A stretch of 64,000 nt of DNA from Kappaphycus alvarezii (lineage: Eukaryota > Rhodophyta > Florideophyceae > Gigartinales > Solieriaceae), in NCBI GenBank assembly GCA_002205965.3, contig NADL03000090.1:281074-345073 (forward strand), given 5' to 3'. The notes beneath the pieces were generated by a model. The model was not told where the DNA came from. It did not search any database and was given only the letters and a program-made list of their open reading frames with translations. The translations under genes were made by a program, and so were the position numbers. This document shows positions 34,725 to 46,596 of the stretch, one piece after another. Within the stretch, counting starts at the first letter, position 1. Every line of letters starts with the position of its first letter.

Positions 34725-37700
34725 TCATTGTTGAACAGGTAGATCACACTTACTTGTTTTGATGATGTAATTAAGTGCATCACACTCAGTGATCTTCGTG
34801 AAGGCATCCGCGGGGGTTTCCGCAGTCCGTACAAATCCAACATTGGATATTTTCTCTTTTGATTATGCATCCCTTACATAACTAATATCAATCATAAGGC
34901 GTTTTTCCGAAGTGTAGGAACACTTGGCGATAACATCAAATATACTTTTGGAGGCGGTAAACATTGAGAGCGGAATTTTGATTCCAAGCAAGGAATCAAG
35001 GTTGTGCTTAATCATGTAGCCAATATCGAAGGCATCAGCGAAAGCATAACCTTCGGCGCCAAGTAAAAATATAGTTACTCTGCGACTTTTGTGACTAGAA
35101 TAACTCAGCTATTACAAGGTCCGGTCTTGTCAGTGTGCAAAACATTGTATCCAAGTTGGGAAGTATTGTCGTCGTTGTTTGCGAATGGCGAGTCGGAATA
35201 TACTTTCAATCTTATGGAGTTCTTGTCCAGATTGTAATACTAAAGCGAAGAACTAGGATTGTTATGCAAATGCTTTACGACTTTGTTCAACTCCTTTATT
35301 GCTTCCACTGAGAATTCGGTTTCACTCACTTGCGCGGCCATGTTAACGGCACAACATATTTTAGGCTTTGTATGTTTTAACCAAACTAATCTATGCATTA
35401 AAGATCTGAATTCAGAAAAAGAGGCATCCATCGGCAGAATGCGAAAACTCTTCACATACTGTTCCTAACCTAACTCAAATCCGTAATCAGTTCTCTTTAC
35501 TCTGACGCCTGCAAATATAGTGTCATTGGAATCCCTCTCTCTCCATTCAAACTTATCGAGAGTCTTTAGGGACAACTTAATGAACTCATTGTTTCCAGAA
35601 CGTAGAGAATCGTCCACATATGTTCAAACTAATCCCTTAAGTTCTCCGTCTGTATGGTTTGAGAAAAGTGGGAGATATCCATCGGTTGGGGTCATGCCGA
35701 GATCTTTCTTCATGTGTGAAGCCAAAGTGCGGTTGCAATAGTCTCCTGAATCGGATAATCCGTAAAGAGGTTTCAGTAACTCGAGTACCTGTTTCTCATG
35801 TAATCCAGAGTCTTTGGTTGATCTAAGGTAAAATTTGCGCATCAGTCTTTGAGCTGACTGTAAGTACGCCTGTTTAACATCTTGAGACCAAATCATGAAA
35901 TCGTGTATTGCAGCAATTGCAACCTACAAGCGTGTTGATCGCTGGCGTATAGTCGTGGTGTCATGTACTAGATAATTTTTCTCTTTGTTCCTATGACCTT
36001 GTTCTACAAACCGTGCTTTTTAATCTCTTTGTCAGTGTTCTTTTTCTTGATTGATGGAATGAATCTTTCAGAAAGGATATTAGCATTCTTTGTTTTGTCT
36101 TCTCTAGCGACTATTTTCCAAGTAGTTCACTCAACGAGTCCATCTATTTCTTTCTGTTTAGCTTTCAGAAATTTGGCTGAATTGGATCTGGTATCTCGTG
36201 GGTGTAAAATTTCATTTAGGTGGACGTCAATGAGTTGAAGATTTTCGGAGTATACCATTTTAATTTATGAATGCAAAGCTTCGACTAGTGGTTCAACTTG
36301 ATCATCGAAATAATACTTTATTTGAGAGCGTGAGTGTTGCACTTCCTCGCCATTTCTGTCAATAAAGACTTGTCTATCATTAATTTCCATGAATTTGTAG
36401 GGTCATTCCCCCTTAGGTTTGGATTTTCCATGGTAGACTAGAACTTAACTTTCAATTTTAAGTCCATGGTGAGCGGTATTTGGAAGCTACGAATCAGAGC
36501 GGTTCTGAGTCTGAGTTCTGACATGATAGTTTCCATCTCAGCTCTCTGCATTTGGAGCGCTCTCATTCGTTCCATTTGATTTGTAAGTTCGCTATTCATG
36601 ACCGGGAACCTTGCCAAAATTTAAAAGACAAGTAGCGATTGAACCAGTCCTTCTGGGCTCATAGTTTTGTCCATAGCCGTAACGGCGAGACGTAAAACGA
36701 GTTCCCTTTCAATGCCAGGCTCTGAATGGCGAATCTTGTGGTAAATAAGGCGTAACAGATAATAGTAACGTTCACTGGAACCAATAGAATTATCAATTTC
36801 AACTCCAGATAGACTGAGTTTGATTAAATTAGTTTTTACCAAATCTTTCCACGCTTTGGAAACGAATTGACTACCTTGGTCCACTTTCATTATATCAGGA
36901 AATCCAGTGTAATTTGTAGCCCAGAACTTAAGAAAAGAGTTCCAAATAGATTCCGTACTTTGACTGTGTAAGAATACACCACTACCGAAATGGGTCTGTG
37001 TATAAACGATATGAAGTGCAGGATTTTTGTCAAGAAATATAATGTAAAGAGCTATCTCTTGGTTGCATATGATTAAATTGTGCGTACTAACCTGGAGTGA
37101 TCTGGGTTTCAATTCAAAGTGATGACATGCGCGGCACTGTTTATATATCTCCGAAATCAAATATCGCGTCTCAGGTGTTGCTTCCTCTGGTATAGATCTG
37201 CTTATTAGATTGTATAGGTTTGAGGCAGACGGATGGAAAAAATGTAAATGAAGGCGCTTTAATGGAGACTTTTTGAACAGGATTTCAGAAAAATACCACA
37301 CGATGTAAAAATGACTGCGTTTGCGTGTGAATGGCATAGCCCATCCATGTCTTTTGGACGCAGGTAGGTTGTAAACATTGTCTGCAACAAGTCCAAATTT
37401 GTCTAAAGCTTCCAGGCCAATTAAGAATTGAATATTGGCACCAGCTACTTCGACCTGTAGCGGGATGAAAGTGCCGTCAGGCTTTGGAATACGAATTGGA
37501 ATCTGTTCAATGCTTGGAAATATTCCATCACTAAACTTTTAAACAGCACACGCTTACGTTTAATCTTAATAACAGCTAGGTAACAATATGCATCTGCTTG
37601 GGTGTTTTTCAATCACTGATTTTGAGCACCATTGTCTAGACGCATTCCATGGAATTTCTCTGAATTGGAGTGTTTTGACAATTTGCTGCTCTTGAAAGTT

Positions 37701-39391
37701 AATATCTTATGTATCTTTACGTAATCATTCTCCAATTTTTTTGCTTCCATGGAAGACGGACGAGTTTTACGTTGTATATAGTAGGCTGGTCGCGTTCCCT
37801 TACAGTTTGCCTTTCGTTAGAAGCACCTCTGCATGTTTGAGTACCCCTAGTTAGGAATCCTCTTCATCCAGAAACAGTTGGTACTTAACTGAAATTTGTG
37901 AAAATAACTGTTTAGGGACATACGTTGAGTCATCATTACCCATATTTATATTTTCATAGTCGTCAATGTCATCATCACTGTTGAAGTCTCCGAAGAAATC
38001 CTGAGCTGGAAGTATTTCTTCATCAACTGATTGGTCCACATGATCCAATTCCTGACAGAGCTCAAAAAGTACACGTTTCTTGGCCTTGGTTGAATCTTAA
38101 AATAATTTTCTCTGATAGTATTGAGCCTTCCGAGCAACATTCTCAGCCATTAATTGGCGACATTGAGAAATAATATGGCCCTTATTACCACAACCCCAAC
38201 AAACTCTATCATCACGAGGTTTGTTTTTCCTCATTCTGTAAGCGTCGTTGTATCGTGAGTTAACTTTGTGACGATTGAATTTTTGTAGAACGCGGTTCAC
38301 GGTCGTATTGAGGTTGTCCAGTATACAATCTATCACAAAACGGTTGCTTAGTGTAGGGTCTGTATCTGAGATCGATGTTATACGTAGGTCCCTCTGATGT
38401 CTCATTCGTCCAAATTTCTTCTCTTGCTCAAATTGAGGGGTATAAATGAGCTGTATGTAAAATTATTGATAGCTTAAGTCACCAGAATTTGCTCTGCTGG
38501 AAGGTTCACGAGCCCATGAGAATCCAATAACGGCTGACTGAAGATACTCAGATTTGTGCCGTTCTGAACGGCAATGAGGTGGTGCTTGGGAGTGAGCTTA
38601 GAGATTTCCTCGTGGACTTTCTTGATGAAATCGTTTACAGTACAACTGGGAGAAATATACTGGCTGATACGAATGTTGCGAAGATAGACAGAAATTCTGT
38701 TTTGCCTTGAGACTGAGTTATATTCACTTTCCGGAGCTTTTACAGCTTGGGAATAATGCTAATACACACCTTCAAAATTCGTTATGTAGAATCTTTTCAC
38801 ATTTCCTGTAAGGATACGGAGGAGATACTTTAGCTTTTGTTGGTCATTCACCATATAATCTTGGCAGGCATACTTGTATTCAGCTATGAACTCGTTCCAA
38901 AATTCGGCTAGGCTTACAGAAAATTCCTTATTTTCTTCCCTGAAGCGCATGGACATGTAATGTGAGACCTTGTCTTCCGACGGTGCTGGTGGTTTGGTGG
39001 ACAGAAGAGTGGAACGTATCGGGTTTGGGGTGAGTCTAATCGGTGATCTGGTTGGTGACAATTAAGAGTTGAAATATGCATCAATTTGGTTTAATGCTTT
39101 ACCGAGTTCACCTTTGCGGAGAATAGTTGATGCAAAGGTCTTTGGAAGGGCAACAGATTCATGGCAAACGGTTGGTACATTCCGTTCTGCGAGAAACACA
39201 ATCAACTTGCGAATAGTCGATGGATTGCTCAGAATCTATCCCGAGAAAATCATTGGGACAGGGAGTTCCTAAAGTAACTGAGCCCTTATTTTATCACCAG
39301 CGAGGGGAATATCCTCAACATAACCTTTGGCGCAGTCCACCAGAGACTGTTGCAACTCTTTGGTCTGTCTAGTACCTTGACCGAAAACCAT
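34725..39391 (-). pseudogene. Ty1/copia gag-pol, near full length but decayed
   Basis: Read from an ATG at 39391 (MVFGQGTRQTKE) to a stop at 34725. Gag runs from 39391 to about 38100. It includes KLIVFLAERNVP, LRKGELGKALNQIDA and a zinc knuckle CWGCGNKGHIISQC (C-x2-C-x4-H-x4-C). The protease C-terminal part is near 37400-37500 (NIQFLIGLEALDKFGL). Integrase covers 37337-36621, with an HHCC zinc segment (LHRH-type LHLHFFHPS, CRAC) and core blocks DQGSQF and NSIGSSERY. RT follows with MIWSQDVKQAYLQS, LLKPLYGLSDSGDY and an intact YVDD near 35630, then LVWLKHTKPKICCAV. RNase H has YSDSPFANN and FADAFDIGY, and the tail reads TPADAFTK. Several stops and shifts disrupt it. It shares its lineage with the relic at 1-1647, which lies on the other strand. 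Confidence 0.8.
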
Positions 39392-39548
39392 ATCAATATA
39401 CCCTTTTGCAAGTGCAAATTAATGTTGATTTCATGCTTCGAAAATTTGGCCCTTTTTAGTTTTTTGCACTATTGTACGTCCTCTTTTATTGTGGGTGGCC
39501 TATTAATTTTTTCGCTTTTTGCTTTTGCTTTATCCCACTTTAAACCTT

Positions 39549-39878
39549 TCAATTTGTTAATTTCTCAATTTGTTTTTCAATTATCAAGCAAGAATCACAA
39601 TTAATTTGGTAATTCAATTTACTCATAACAAGATCGAATATACAGATTGGATTTAGCGAAATATCATTTGAAACAAACCTTAAATGATTCATCCCAGCCT
39701 CATGGTGCTGTAAATGTGAATTACTCTCGAAGCTCCGGTTGCACTCCGGAAAGTACGGCAGATTTTTCTTGTTCTGTAAGCAGTTCTTGTGTTTGCAGCT
39801 TTCTAAGTGGTCAAAATAGATTTTAAACTCATTGCAAGTAACCTTGCAAAGCTTACAAGTCCTCTTTTTTACAGCCAC
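39549..39878 (-). CDS. Fragment with C2H2-like zinc-finger pattern
   Basis: A 109-codon frame starting with GTG, not ATG. It has CKLCKVTC...YFDHLESCKH and, further on, FPECNRSFESNSHLQHH, then GMNH. The second block matches a C2H2 finger of the type C..C-x12-H-x5-H, except that the first Cys is replaced by Phe. The first block looks like a U1/JAZ-type finger. A donor-like GTAAGT and an acceptor-like AG around 39860-39890 suggest an exon border. It lies just upstream of the copia relic. Whether it is a host exon, a transposon piece or chance is open. Confidence 0.3.
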   Translation of the reverse strand: MAVKKRTCKLCKVTCNEFKIYFDHLESCKHKNCLQNKKNLPYFPECNRSFESNSHLQHHEAGMNHLRFVSNDISLNPICIFDLVMSKLNYQINCDSCLIIEKQIEKLTN

Positions 39879-39899
39879 ACATGTAAAAACTTACCAAAT

Positions 39900-40990
39900 G
39901 GAGCAGAAAGTTACCAAAAAAATGTTTTTCTTAGGAGCTACCTTCGCCAATATCAAGAATCTAAACTTCATCGAAACGATTCGTGGTTATTTCTCTGGCG
40001 CAAGCCTCATGAGAAAATATTTTTGTGACATCTTACGTGGAGATTTGAAATCGCTATTTCTGTTGGCGTAACATAATCTATAGTACTCTTATTGTAGAAA
40101 ATTCAAGTCTTTTTTAAAGACGTGCTGTCACCGTTGCTAGGAACTTCGAAAAATTTTTGAGAGTATCGCCTCCGCTTTTTCTATGACCAAGAAATGGACG
40201 ATGCTCTACAACACATCCCGTACTTAGTGTCGACCGAATCTGCCGATTTGGTCTCTCCTTCACCATCTCTCTATCCTTCTATTGGAAACAACCTGGGTAT
40301 TCAAAAATTGGCCAGAAATATGTCGCAAAGTTTCAACGGGGCATGCAGTGAAATTATAAGGCTCAGAAAAATTATGTTTCTTTGCCACAGAATTCAGTAC
40401 GCTCTAGAGACTTCTATACCAAGATAAGAAAATATTCCGTGATGTTGCGCTCGTCTTTTATCAGAAAAGCGTAGAAGAACTGTTTGCTGATTTTGGAAAA
40501 AATTACCTCTACAATCGATAAAAAATTCAATCCGATTTGACATCAACATCAGCTCTATAGATACCTCTGATATATGCACAATTGAAGACCACCTCGAGTC
40601 CTCCGCTTGGCATTCATCTGCTCTGGACCGAATCAGTTCTATTATTGTCAAATAAGAGGCTCTGGTTTCTCGCATCGCCGTGGCGAGGCGAAAAACCCAA
40701 GGTACAATGCCCATAATCATCACATGTCCTCACACACCCAAAATTTTTTTGAAATTAAGCACAGAGACTTACTGCCAAAATTGAACTCTTTAATTAAAGC
40801 GGAGAAATATTCTTATATTTTATGCAGTCACGGCCCCATAATTATGGGATCAAACTCCACGTACTTCACTTCAGGACAGCCGATGCATTCTCGGTGCTAC
40901 CCTACACATCTCTATTCTAGAAAAAATCTATTCCGTGTAAATGCACGTCTTACATGCTCGAATACCTCATGTAGCATAACTGCGGGGGCG
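39900..40990. other. No gene confidently recognised
   Basis: An ATG-initiated frame at 40194-40427 (+, 77 codons) continues in other frames with VALVFYQKSVEELFADFGK and SIDTSDICTIEDHLESS, which look protein-like but match nothing I know. It could be a decayed gene of unknown kind. Confidence 0.25.
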
Positions 40991-40992
40991 TA

Positions 40993-41120
40993 TTACAGTA
41001 CGATACTGTATGGCGAGCTAGCGGTCTACGTCAAGTTGTGGACCTTACAGTGCATTGGCACTGTATGGTCGAGATGGCTACCTGTACGGGACGCACTGTA
41101 ACGGTGGGTACTGACAGTGC
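40993..41120. repeat. Cluster of three perfect short inverted repeats
   Basis: Hairpin 1: TACAGTA-CGA-TACTGTA at 40994-41010. Hairpin 2: TACAGTGC-ATTG-GCACTGTA at 41046-41065. Hairpin 3: GCACTGT (41093-41099) with ACAGTGC (41114-41120). Hairpins 1 and 2 are both followed by TGG and sit 52 bp apart, so they may be a diverged tandem unit. The cluster ends 38 bp before the left end of the recombinase-element array. Confidence 0.6.
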
Positions 41121-41157
41121 CCTTCGGCGTCCCGAGACCTAGGATTGTCGTAGATTT

Positions 41158-41428
41158 GGTGGAATGATTGGAAAATGATGGGTGAATATGATAAGGGGGC
41201 TTCGACGTGGCTGTGATCCACAACTGGAAGCAAGTCACGCTGTCACGTCTGCATCTCGGGCGCATTTGCATCTGCAGGACTGTAAACCACTCGAGATGTA
41301 GCCACGTTGGCAGCTTACCGTCGCTCAAGGACTTAATGTGCGATCAGAACCCGTCGAACAGGTCTATATAACCGACAACTTGGAAACCTTTGGCACAACT
41401 TCTGGTCCCTCAAGTCGTCGCATGTTCT
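41158..41428 (+). repeat. Split direct repeat A1 (left terminus)
   Basis: Begins GGTGGAATGATTGGAAAATG. The flank to its left (TAGATTT) differs from that before the internal copies (AAATTC). Homology to the last copy ends about eight bases after GTCGTCGC. It holds the TATATAA box of the element at 41365-41371. Other copies: 45353-45624, 49569-49838 and 53781-54054. A short GC-dinucleotide run in the repeat varies in length among the copies. Confidence 0.75.
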
Positions 41429-41500
41429 CATCCCTCGAACCAGCTCCGGACGAATCACCGTCTAGGCCGACCTTCACACACAACACAACATTCTCCCGCA

Positions 41501-42312
41501 ATGTCGCATGCCGACTCTTCCTCTTCTGCACAATCCGACGCTTCCAGGCTCCTTACGCTGGAAAAAAGTTACCGGTATCGAAGGCAAGCTCTCCGAAATT
41601 GTCAATCTCCTTACGCTGTGTCTGATCTGGTGCTCCCGCCGCTGCTGCCGCTTCCGCCGCTGCTGCCGCCAGGCCGTCTGGTGCCGCAGAGTCTATGTCA
41701 AATCTTCCTGTCAAGCCCTCAGCCGCCGCTGAGGCCTTCAAAGTGGGGCAACTGCAGTTTTCATGCCGCCACCTACCGCTGAACACGTCGGGGAGCCTTC
41801 GCCGCCCGACGAGCTTACGCCACCACCGGTAAGCTCACAAGTTCGGGAAGCCGTCTACTGTCGCACCGTTTCCCGCGACTCGGTTCATACCGGAACCGGA
41901 GGGACTTTTCGGTAGGATCAAGTCTGCGCGCAAGGGACGGGTGGGAAGCTGAGGTCCTTTGGAATATCGGGGGCAACTGCGAGAACGCCCTCGCCTGTGC
42001 CCATCAAGTTACGGAAGCCCTGGTTGCAAAAGACATCGACGCTGCAACTGTAGCCTTCTCGTGCTGCATCATTTCCTCTCCGCTTCTTACAATCGTGTCC
42101 TCGAACGTGTCGACTTCTTCGCCGACTCCCTCGAATCTGGAAAATCCGAAGCAATCCTGCTTCAGAAGTATTTGCGCGAGGACGACTTCCCGTATTCGTC
42201 CGAGCTCTACCGCTCGACGAAGCAAAAGTTTGCCGAGCTTCGCTCCCAAGCCTACGCCAAGGAATTCAATAAGCAGCAAGCTGCTTCGGGAGGTCGTCGT
42301 CAAAACAACTGA
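41501..42312 (+). pseudogene. Gag-like gene, unit 1 (frameshifted)
   Basis: Counterpart of the intact gag in unit 3. Relative to units 2 and 3 it has many one-base losses: one A in the AAC-AAAG run near 41564, one C in CGCCTG, one A in CAATG and one A in GGGGAAG. The frame changes repeatedly before the shared end near SGGRRQNN. The pattern of losses looks more like sequence error than ageing; this is inference. Confidence 0.6.
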
Positions 42313-42391
42313 GGAGCTCAAAGGAACCCCGCCGCGCTGACAAGCCGAATCGCAAGTAAAGCGACCGCCGTCGCGGTCTTTTCTCTGTGGT

Positions 42392-44371
42392 ATGACTCAC
42401 GTCCTATGGCGCAACACTCAGCGCGCAGCTCCTTTCTGGTCCAAAACCTTCATTCTTCCAACTTCCTTTTACGTGCGCTCGTTTCGGAGTGTACGAAACC
42501 CCCCTCACTACTTCCCTTTCCCACACGAAATTCGTTCTCCTCAGATTCCGGTCGACCCCTCCGACCGGGAATTCTTCGACACCGCAATCAAGATGCCCTA
42601 CACCGTCGTACTTACGAAGAGGTACCGGCCGCTACCGCTCTCGCCCTTCACGAACAAGGCTACCCAATTTCGAATGCCTTTGTGACAGTGTCGGGCGAAA
42701 AGCAACGGCTGGTCGTGAACTTGTCGCGACAGTCCACCCTGTTCCGGGACATACCCGTCAAGATGGAAACTCTAGAGGCATTTGCTCTAGAACTCAACCA
42801 GAACGACTGAATGTTCTCGTTCGACATCGCAAAAGGATATCATCACTTTCGACTGCACCCGGATATCCGCAATTGGTTTCTGTTCAAGGTGGACAATCGA
42901 TATTTTCGATGCATCGCTTTACCTTTTGGTGGGAAGCTCTCTCTAGCCTACTTTATCAAGTTCATGCGTCCTATGGTCCAGTACGCTCGGCAGCATCTAA
43001 GACTGCGAATCCACCCGTACATGGACGACTTCCTAGTCGCAGTAAGGCGTCGGTCACGACTCCGAAAAGACCGTCTGCAAATCGATCGCCTTCTACGGGC
43101 ATGTGGACTTCTGCGCATGGAAGAAAAGGGAATTGGGAGGGCTCGCAACATATAGAGCACCTAGGGTTTGTCCTGGACTCAACTCGGATGGTTTTTGGGG
43201 TCTCGGCACGTCGTATGGAAAAACTGCGGGCATCTCGCAGCAATTATTACGCCACTTCTCCGGAGTGGCCATATCATGCTCCCTCGCAATGCCACTCGCC
43301 CGTTCTACACTAGTTCCCTGTACGACTCTCTCAAGAACACGACCAACTCGGCAAGCGCGTTCGACTACTACACGCCGCAATCCGGGATCTCAAGCACTGG
43401 CGGGATCTGAGCATTCACAAGCCAGAGAGGCCCATGTTAGCCCCATCCCCTACACTAGCGTTACACTCCGACGCCTCCACGTCAATAGGCCAAGGGGAAC
43501 ACTGGTTCGGACCTCCGTCCAGGGGTCCAGGGAGATTGGGAAGCACGGGCCTATGGGATCCCCTTCTCCGAGTCAAGCCAATCACCTTCCTCGAACTCCG
43601 GGCAGTAACGGACAACTAACGGTCGTTCGCCAAGATGCTGGCCTCCGGCACGCACCTTCGGATCTGGGAGGACAACCAAGCCGTGGTGTCCATTCTGAAC
43701 GCAATGACTACGAAATCTCGGCCGTTGATGCAAGAACTCCGAGTGTTACACCGTTTGTTGACTCGTTTAGGAATCTCGATCGAGTCACGCTACTTACTAT
43801 CGGCGGTCAATCGCTTCGCAGACCGCCTCTCGAGATTGCAAACGTTGGACGACTGGAGAATCAATACGACCACCATTCGGCCGCTCCTCCAGAACTTCCC
43901 GCCTACAGTGGATCGCTTCGCGACAATCAGAACAAGGTATGCCCTCGTTTCAACAGCGAGTTCGCGTGTCCTGGCTCCCTAGGAATAGACGCTTGAAACA
44001 AGATTGGCGCTCGGACATCAACTTTTGGAACCCGCCGCTCAAACTGATACCGCTGGTGGTCGCGAAAATCTGTCAGGAACTAGCCCGGGGAATACTGGTC
44101 ACCCCGCATTGGCCCGCACAGCAATGGTACACGCAATTGCGCCGCTTTGCTCGACCGCACATTTTCGACGCAGACAACCTTTACCTGCCCCCGATCTGGG
44201 CTCCGGAAGTCATGCCTTCGCCTCCGTGGAAAATCGCCGTCTGGAAAATCTCGCAGAAGAGGCAGCCACTCTCCCGTTAGCTGTCACGCTGCAAAAGTCT
44301 GTTCTTTCTACGACTGGGTATGGTGGAACGGATGGGGGGAGGGTAATCGCGTAATTGATGCATTGGGCTAG
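42392..44371 (+). pseudogene. RT/RNase H gene, unit 1 (frameshifted, internal TGA)
   Basis: Starts at the ATG shared with the other units (MTHVLWRNTQ). The in-frame TGA is at 42808-42810, directly before FSFDIAKGYHHF. Several single-base differences from unit 3 break the RNase H part; for example, the run before the knot GIDA ends in TAG near 43980. Otherwise it is nearly identical to units 2 and 3. Confidence 0.6.
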
Positions 44372-45293
44372 GGCGCCAAACACTTGGCGTTCGAATGAGA
44401 TCTTATGGAAAAAATGGAATTTATTTTGTTCTAAGGATGGTATTGATCCACTATCAGGGAACGAAAGTGCTATTCTCCGCTATCTGGGATGGTTCTACAA
44501 CGAGGGTAACATTAGCATGGCATCGGTTCGTAACTATCTATCGGCCGTCACAACAGCTCACTCACGGGTTGGTCGCTCCCTGGTGCTTACACCTCTTATC
44601 CAGCTAGCAATTGATGCCTATCAACAAAGTGACCGTGATCGCAAGTTGGCCATGGATCCTGCAGGTACAATGGAACGACGAGCATTGCCCAGCTCGCTGG
44701 GTCGCAAGATATTCGGTGCTGCAATCCTTGCTGCAGATTCGGACTTGGAATTTATTCGTAACGCCTCCGCTGTCTTGGTCAGCTACGTGTTCTTCGAACG
44801 AGGAGAAGCGGGTGTCTCATTACAACTACGCAACATTATGGTTGCTCGGGATTCAATCAACATTGCCATCGCACTCCGGAAAAACCAACAACGCGTGGCC
44901 CACACCCTCTCCTACACACGCAATTCCAACTTCGACTCAAGTGTCATTGATTTAGTACAACGGTATGATGCAATTCGCCGCAACAATCGCTCGGTTAGCA
45001 AATACTATTGGGCCCTACCGGGAACGCGCTTGTCCACTAGCGCACGGACGATGACATTATGGCTCAAGTTCTGTCTCACACATATTCAAGTTTCTCCGCC
45101 TCCACAAGTCGCACGGACCTCTCATTCGCTCAGGATGGGCGCTGCTTCGGAATGTGCGGCCATTGGAGTTCAAGAATATCGCATGTTGATTTGGGGTGAC
45201 TGGTCGGCTGGACAGACGTTTCGCCAGTCTTATTTGGATGCACGGGTGTTGCGATGTGATGATTCGTACTTCTTCTTCGGTCACTTGCTGTGA
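44358..45293 (+). CDS. Tyrosine recombinase, unit 1
   Basis: A 311-residue frame from the first ATG, replacing the integrase of LTR elements. It would join circular element DNA to the chromosome. The expected catalytic set is present: Arg148 in FFERGEAG, His256 and Arg259 in TSHSLRMGAA, Trp279 or Trp282 in WGDW, and the nucleophile Tyr292 in QSYLD. The N-terminal half (ILRYLGWFYNEG, VRNYLSAVTTAH) fits a SAM-like DNA-binding core. Its product is the same as that of unit 2. The start overlaps the end of the pol frame by a few bases, as is common in this order, so it is probably translated from the same transcript. Confidence 0.85.
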   Translation: MHWARAPNTWRSNEILWKKWNLFCSKDGIDPLSGNESAILRYLGWFYNEGNISMASVRNYLSAVTTAHSRVGRSLVLTPLIQLAIDAYQQSDRDRKLAMDPAGTMERRALPSSLGRKIFGAAILAADSDLEFIRNASAVLVSYVFFERGEAGVSLQLRNIMVARDSINIAIALRKNQQRVAHTLSYTRNSNFDSSVIDLVQRYDAIRRNNRSVSKYYWALPGTRLSTSARTMTLWLKFCLTHIQVSPPPQVARTSHSLRMGAASECAAIGVQEYRMLIWGDWSAGQTFRQSYLDARVLRCDDSYFFFGHLL

Positions 45294-45329
45294 CCTCACT
45301 CTCGTTATCACGTACCTCTGGTACATTTG

Positions 45330-45353
45330 GTTTTCTCTATTGTTTTAAATTCG
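45330..45353 (+). repeat. Split direct repeat B1 (first junction)
   Basis: Twenty-four bases containing TTTTCTCTATTGTTTTAAAT, directly followed by repeat A. Further copies are at 49546-49569, 53758-53781 and, away from any A repeat, 54815-54838 (B2). The last base is shared with A. Confidence 0.75.
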
Positions 45354-45695
45354 GTGGAATGATTGGAAAATGATGGGTGAATATGATAATGGGGCTTCGA
45401 CGTGGCTGTGATCCACAACTGGAAGCAAGTCACGCTGTCACGTCTGCATCTCGGGCGCATTTGCATCTGCAGGACTGTAAACCACTCGAGATGTAGCCAC
45501 GTTGGCAGCTTACCGTCGCTCAAGGACTTAATGTGCGATCAGAACCCGTCGAACAGGTCTATATAACCGACAACTTGGAAACCTTTGGCACAACTTCTGG
45601 TCCCTCAAGTCGTCGCATGTTCTCATCCCTCGAACCAGCTCCGGACGAATCACCGTCTAGGCCGACCTTCACACACAACACAACATTCTCCCGCA

Positions 45696-46516
45696 ATGTC
45701 GCATGCCGACTCTTCCTCTTCTGCACAATCCGACGCTTCCAGGCTCCTTACGCTGGAAAACAAAGTTACCGGTATCGAAGGCAAGCTCTCCGAAATTGTC
45801 AATCTCCTTACGCCTGTGTCTGGATCTGGTGCTCCCGCCGCTGCTGCCGCTTCCGCCGCTGCTGCCGCCAGGCCGTCTGGTGCCGCAGAGTCTATGTCAA
45901 ATCTTCCTGTCAAGCCCTCAGCCGCCGCTGAGGCCTTCAAAGTGGGGCAACTGCAGTTTTCAATGCCGCCACCTACCGCTGAACACGTCGGGGAAGCCTT
46001 CGCCGCCCGACGAGCTTACGCCACCACCGGTAAGCTCAACAAGTTCGGGAAGCCGTCTACTGTCGCACCGTTTCCCGCGACTCGGTTCATACCGGAACCG
46101 GAGGGACTTTTCGGTAGGATCAAGTCTGCCGACCAGAGGGACGGGTGGGAAGCTGAGGTCCTTTGGAATATCGGGGGCAACTGCGAGAACGCCCTCGCCT
46201 GTGCCCATCAAGTTACGGAAGCCCTGGTTGCAAAAGACATCGACGCTGCAACTGTAGCCTTCTCCGTGCTGCATCATTTCCTCTCCGCTTCTTACAATCG
46301 TGTCCTCGAACGTGTCGACTTCTTCGCCGACTCCCTCGAATCTGGAAAATCCGAAGCAATCCTGCTTCAGAAGTATTTGCGCGAGGACGACTTCCCGTAT
46401 TCGTCCGAGCTCTACCGCTCGACGAAGCAAAATTTGCCGAGCTTCGCTCCCAAGCCTACGCCAAGGAATTCAATAAGCAGCAAGCTGCTTCGGGAGGTCG
46501 TCGTCAAAACAACTGA
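45696..46516 (+). pseudogene. Gag-like gene, unit 2 (one frameshift)
   Basis: Same as the unit 3 gag up to STKQ, where a G is missing in the AAAAGTTT run near 46432. The frame then runs on into the pol region, giving an artificially long 477-codon frame. Everything before the shift is open. Confidence 0.7.
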
Positions 46517-46596
46517 GGAGCTCAAAGGAACCCCGCCGCCGCTGACAAGCCGAATCGCAAGTAAAGCGACCGCCGTCGCGGTCTTTTCTCTGTGGT

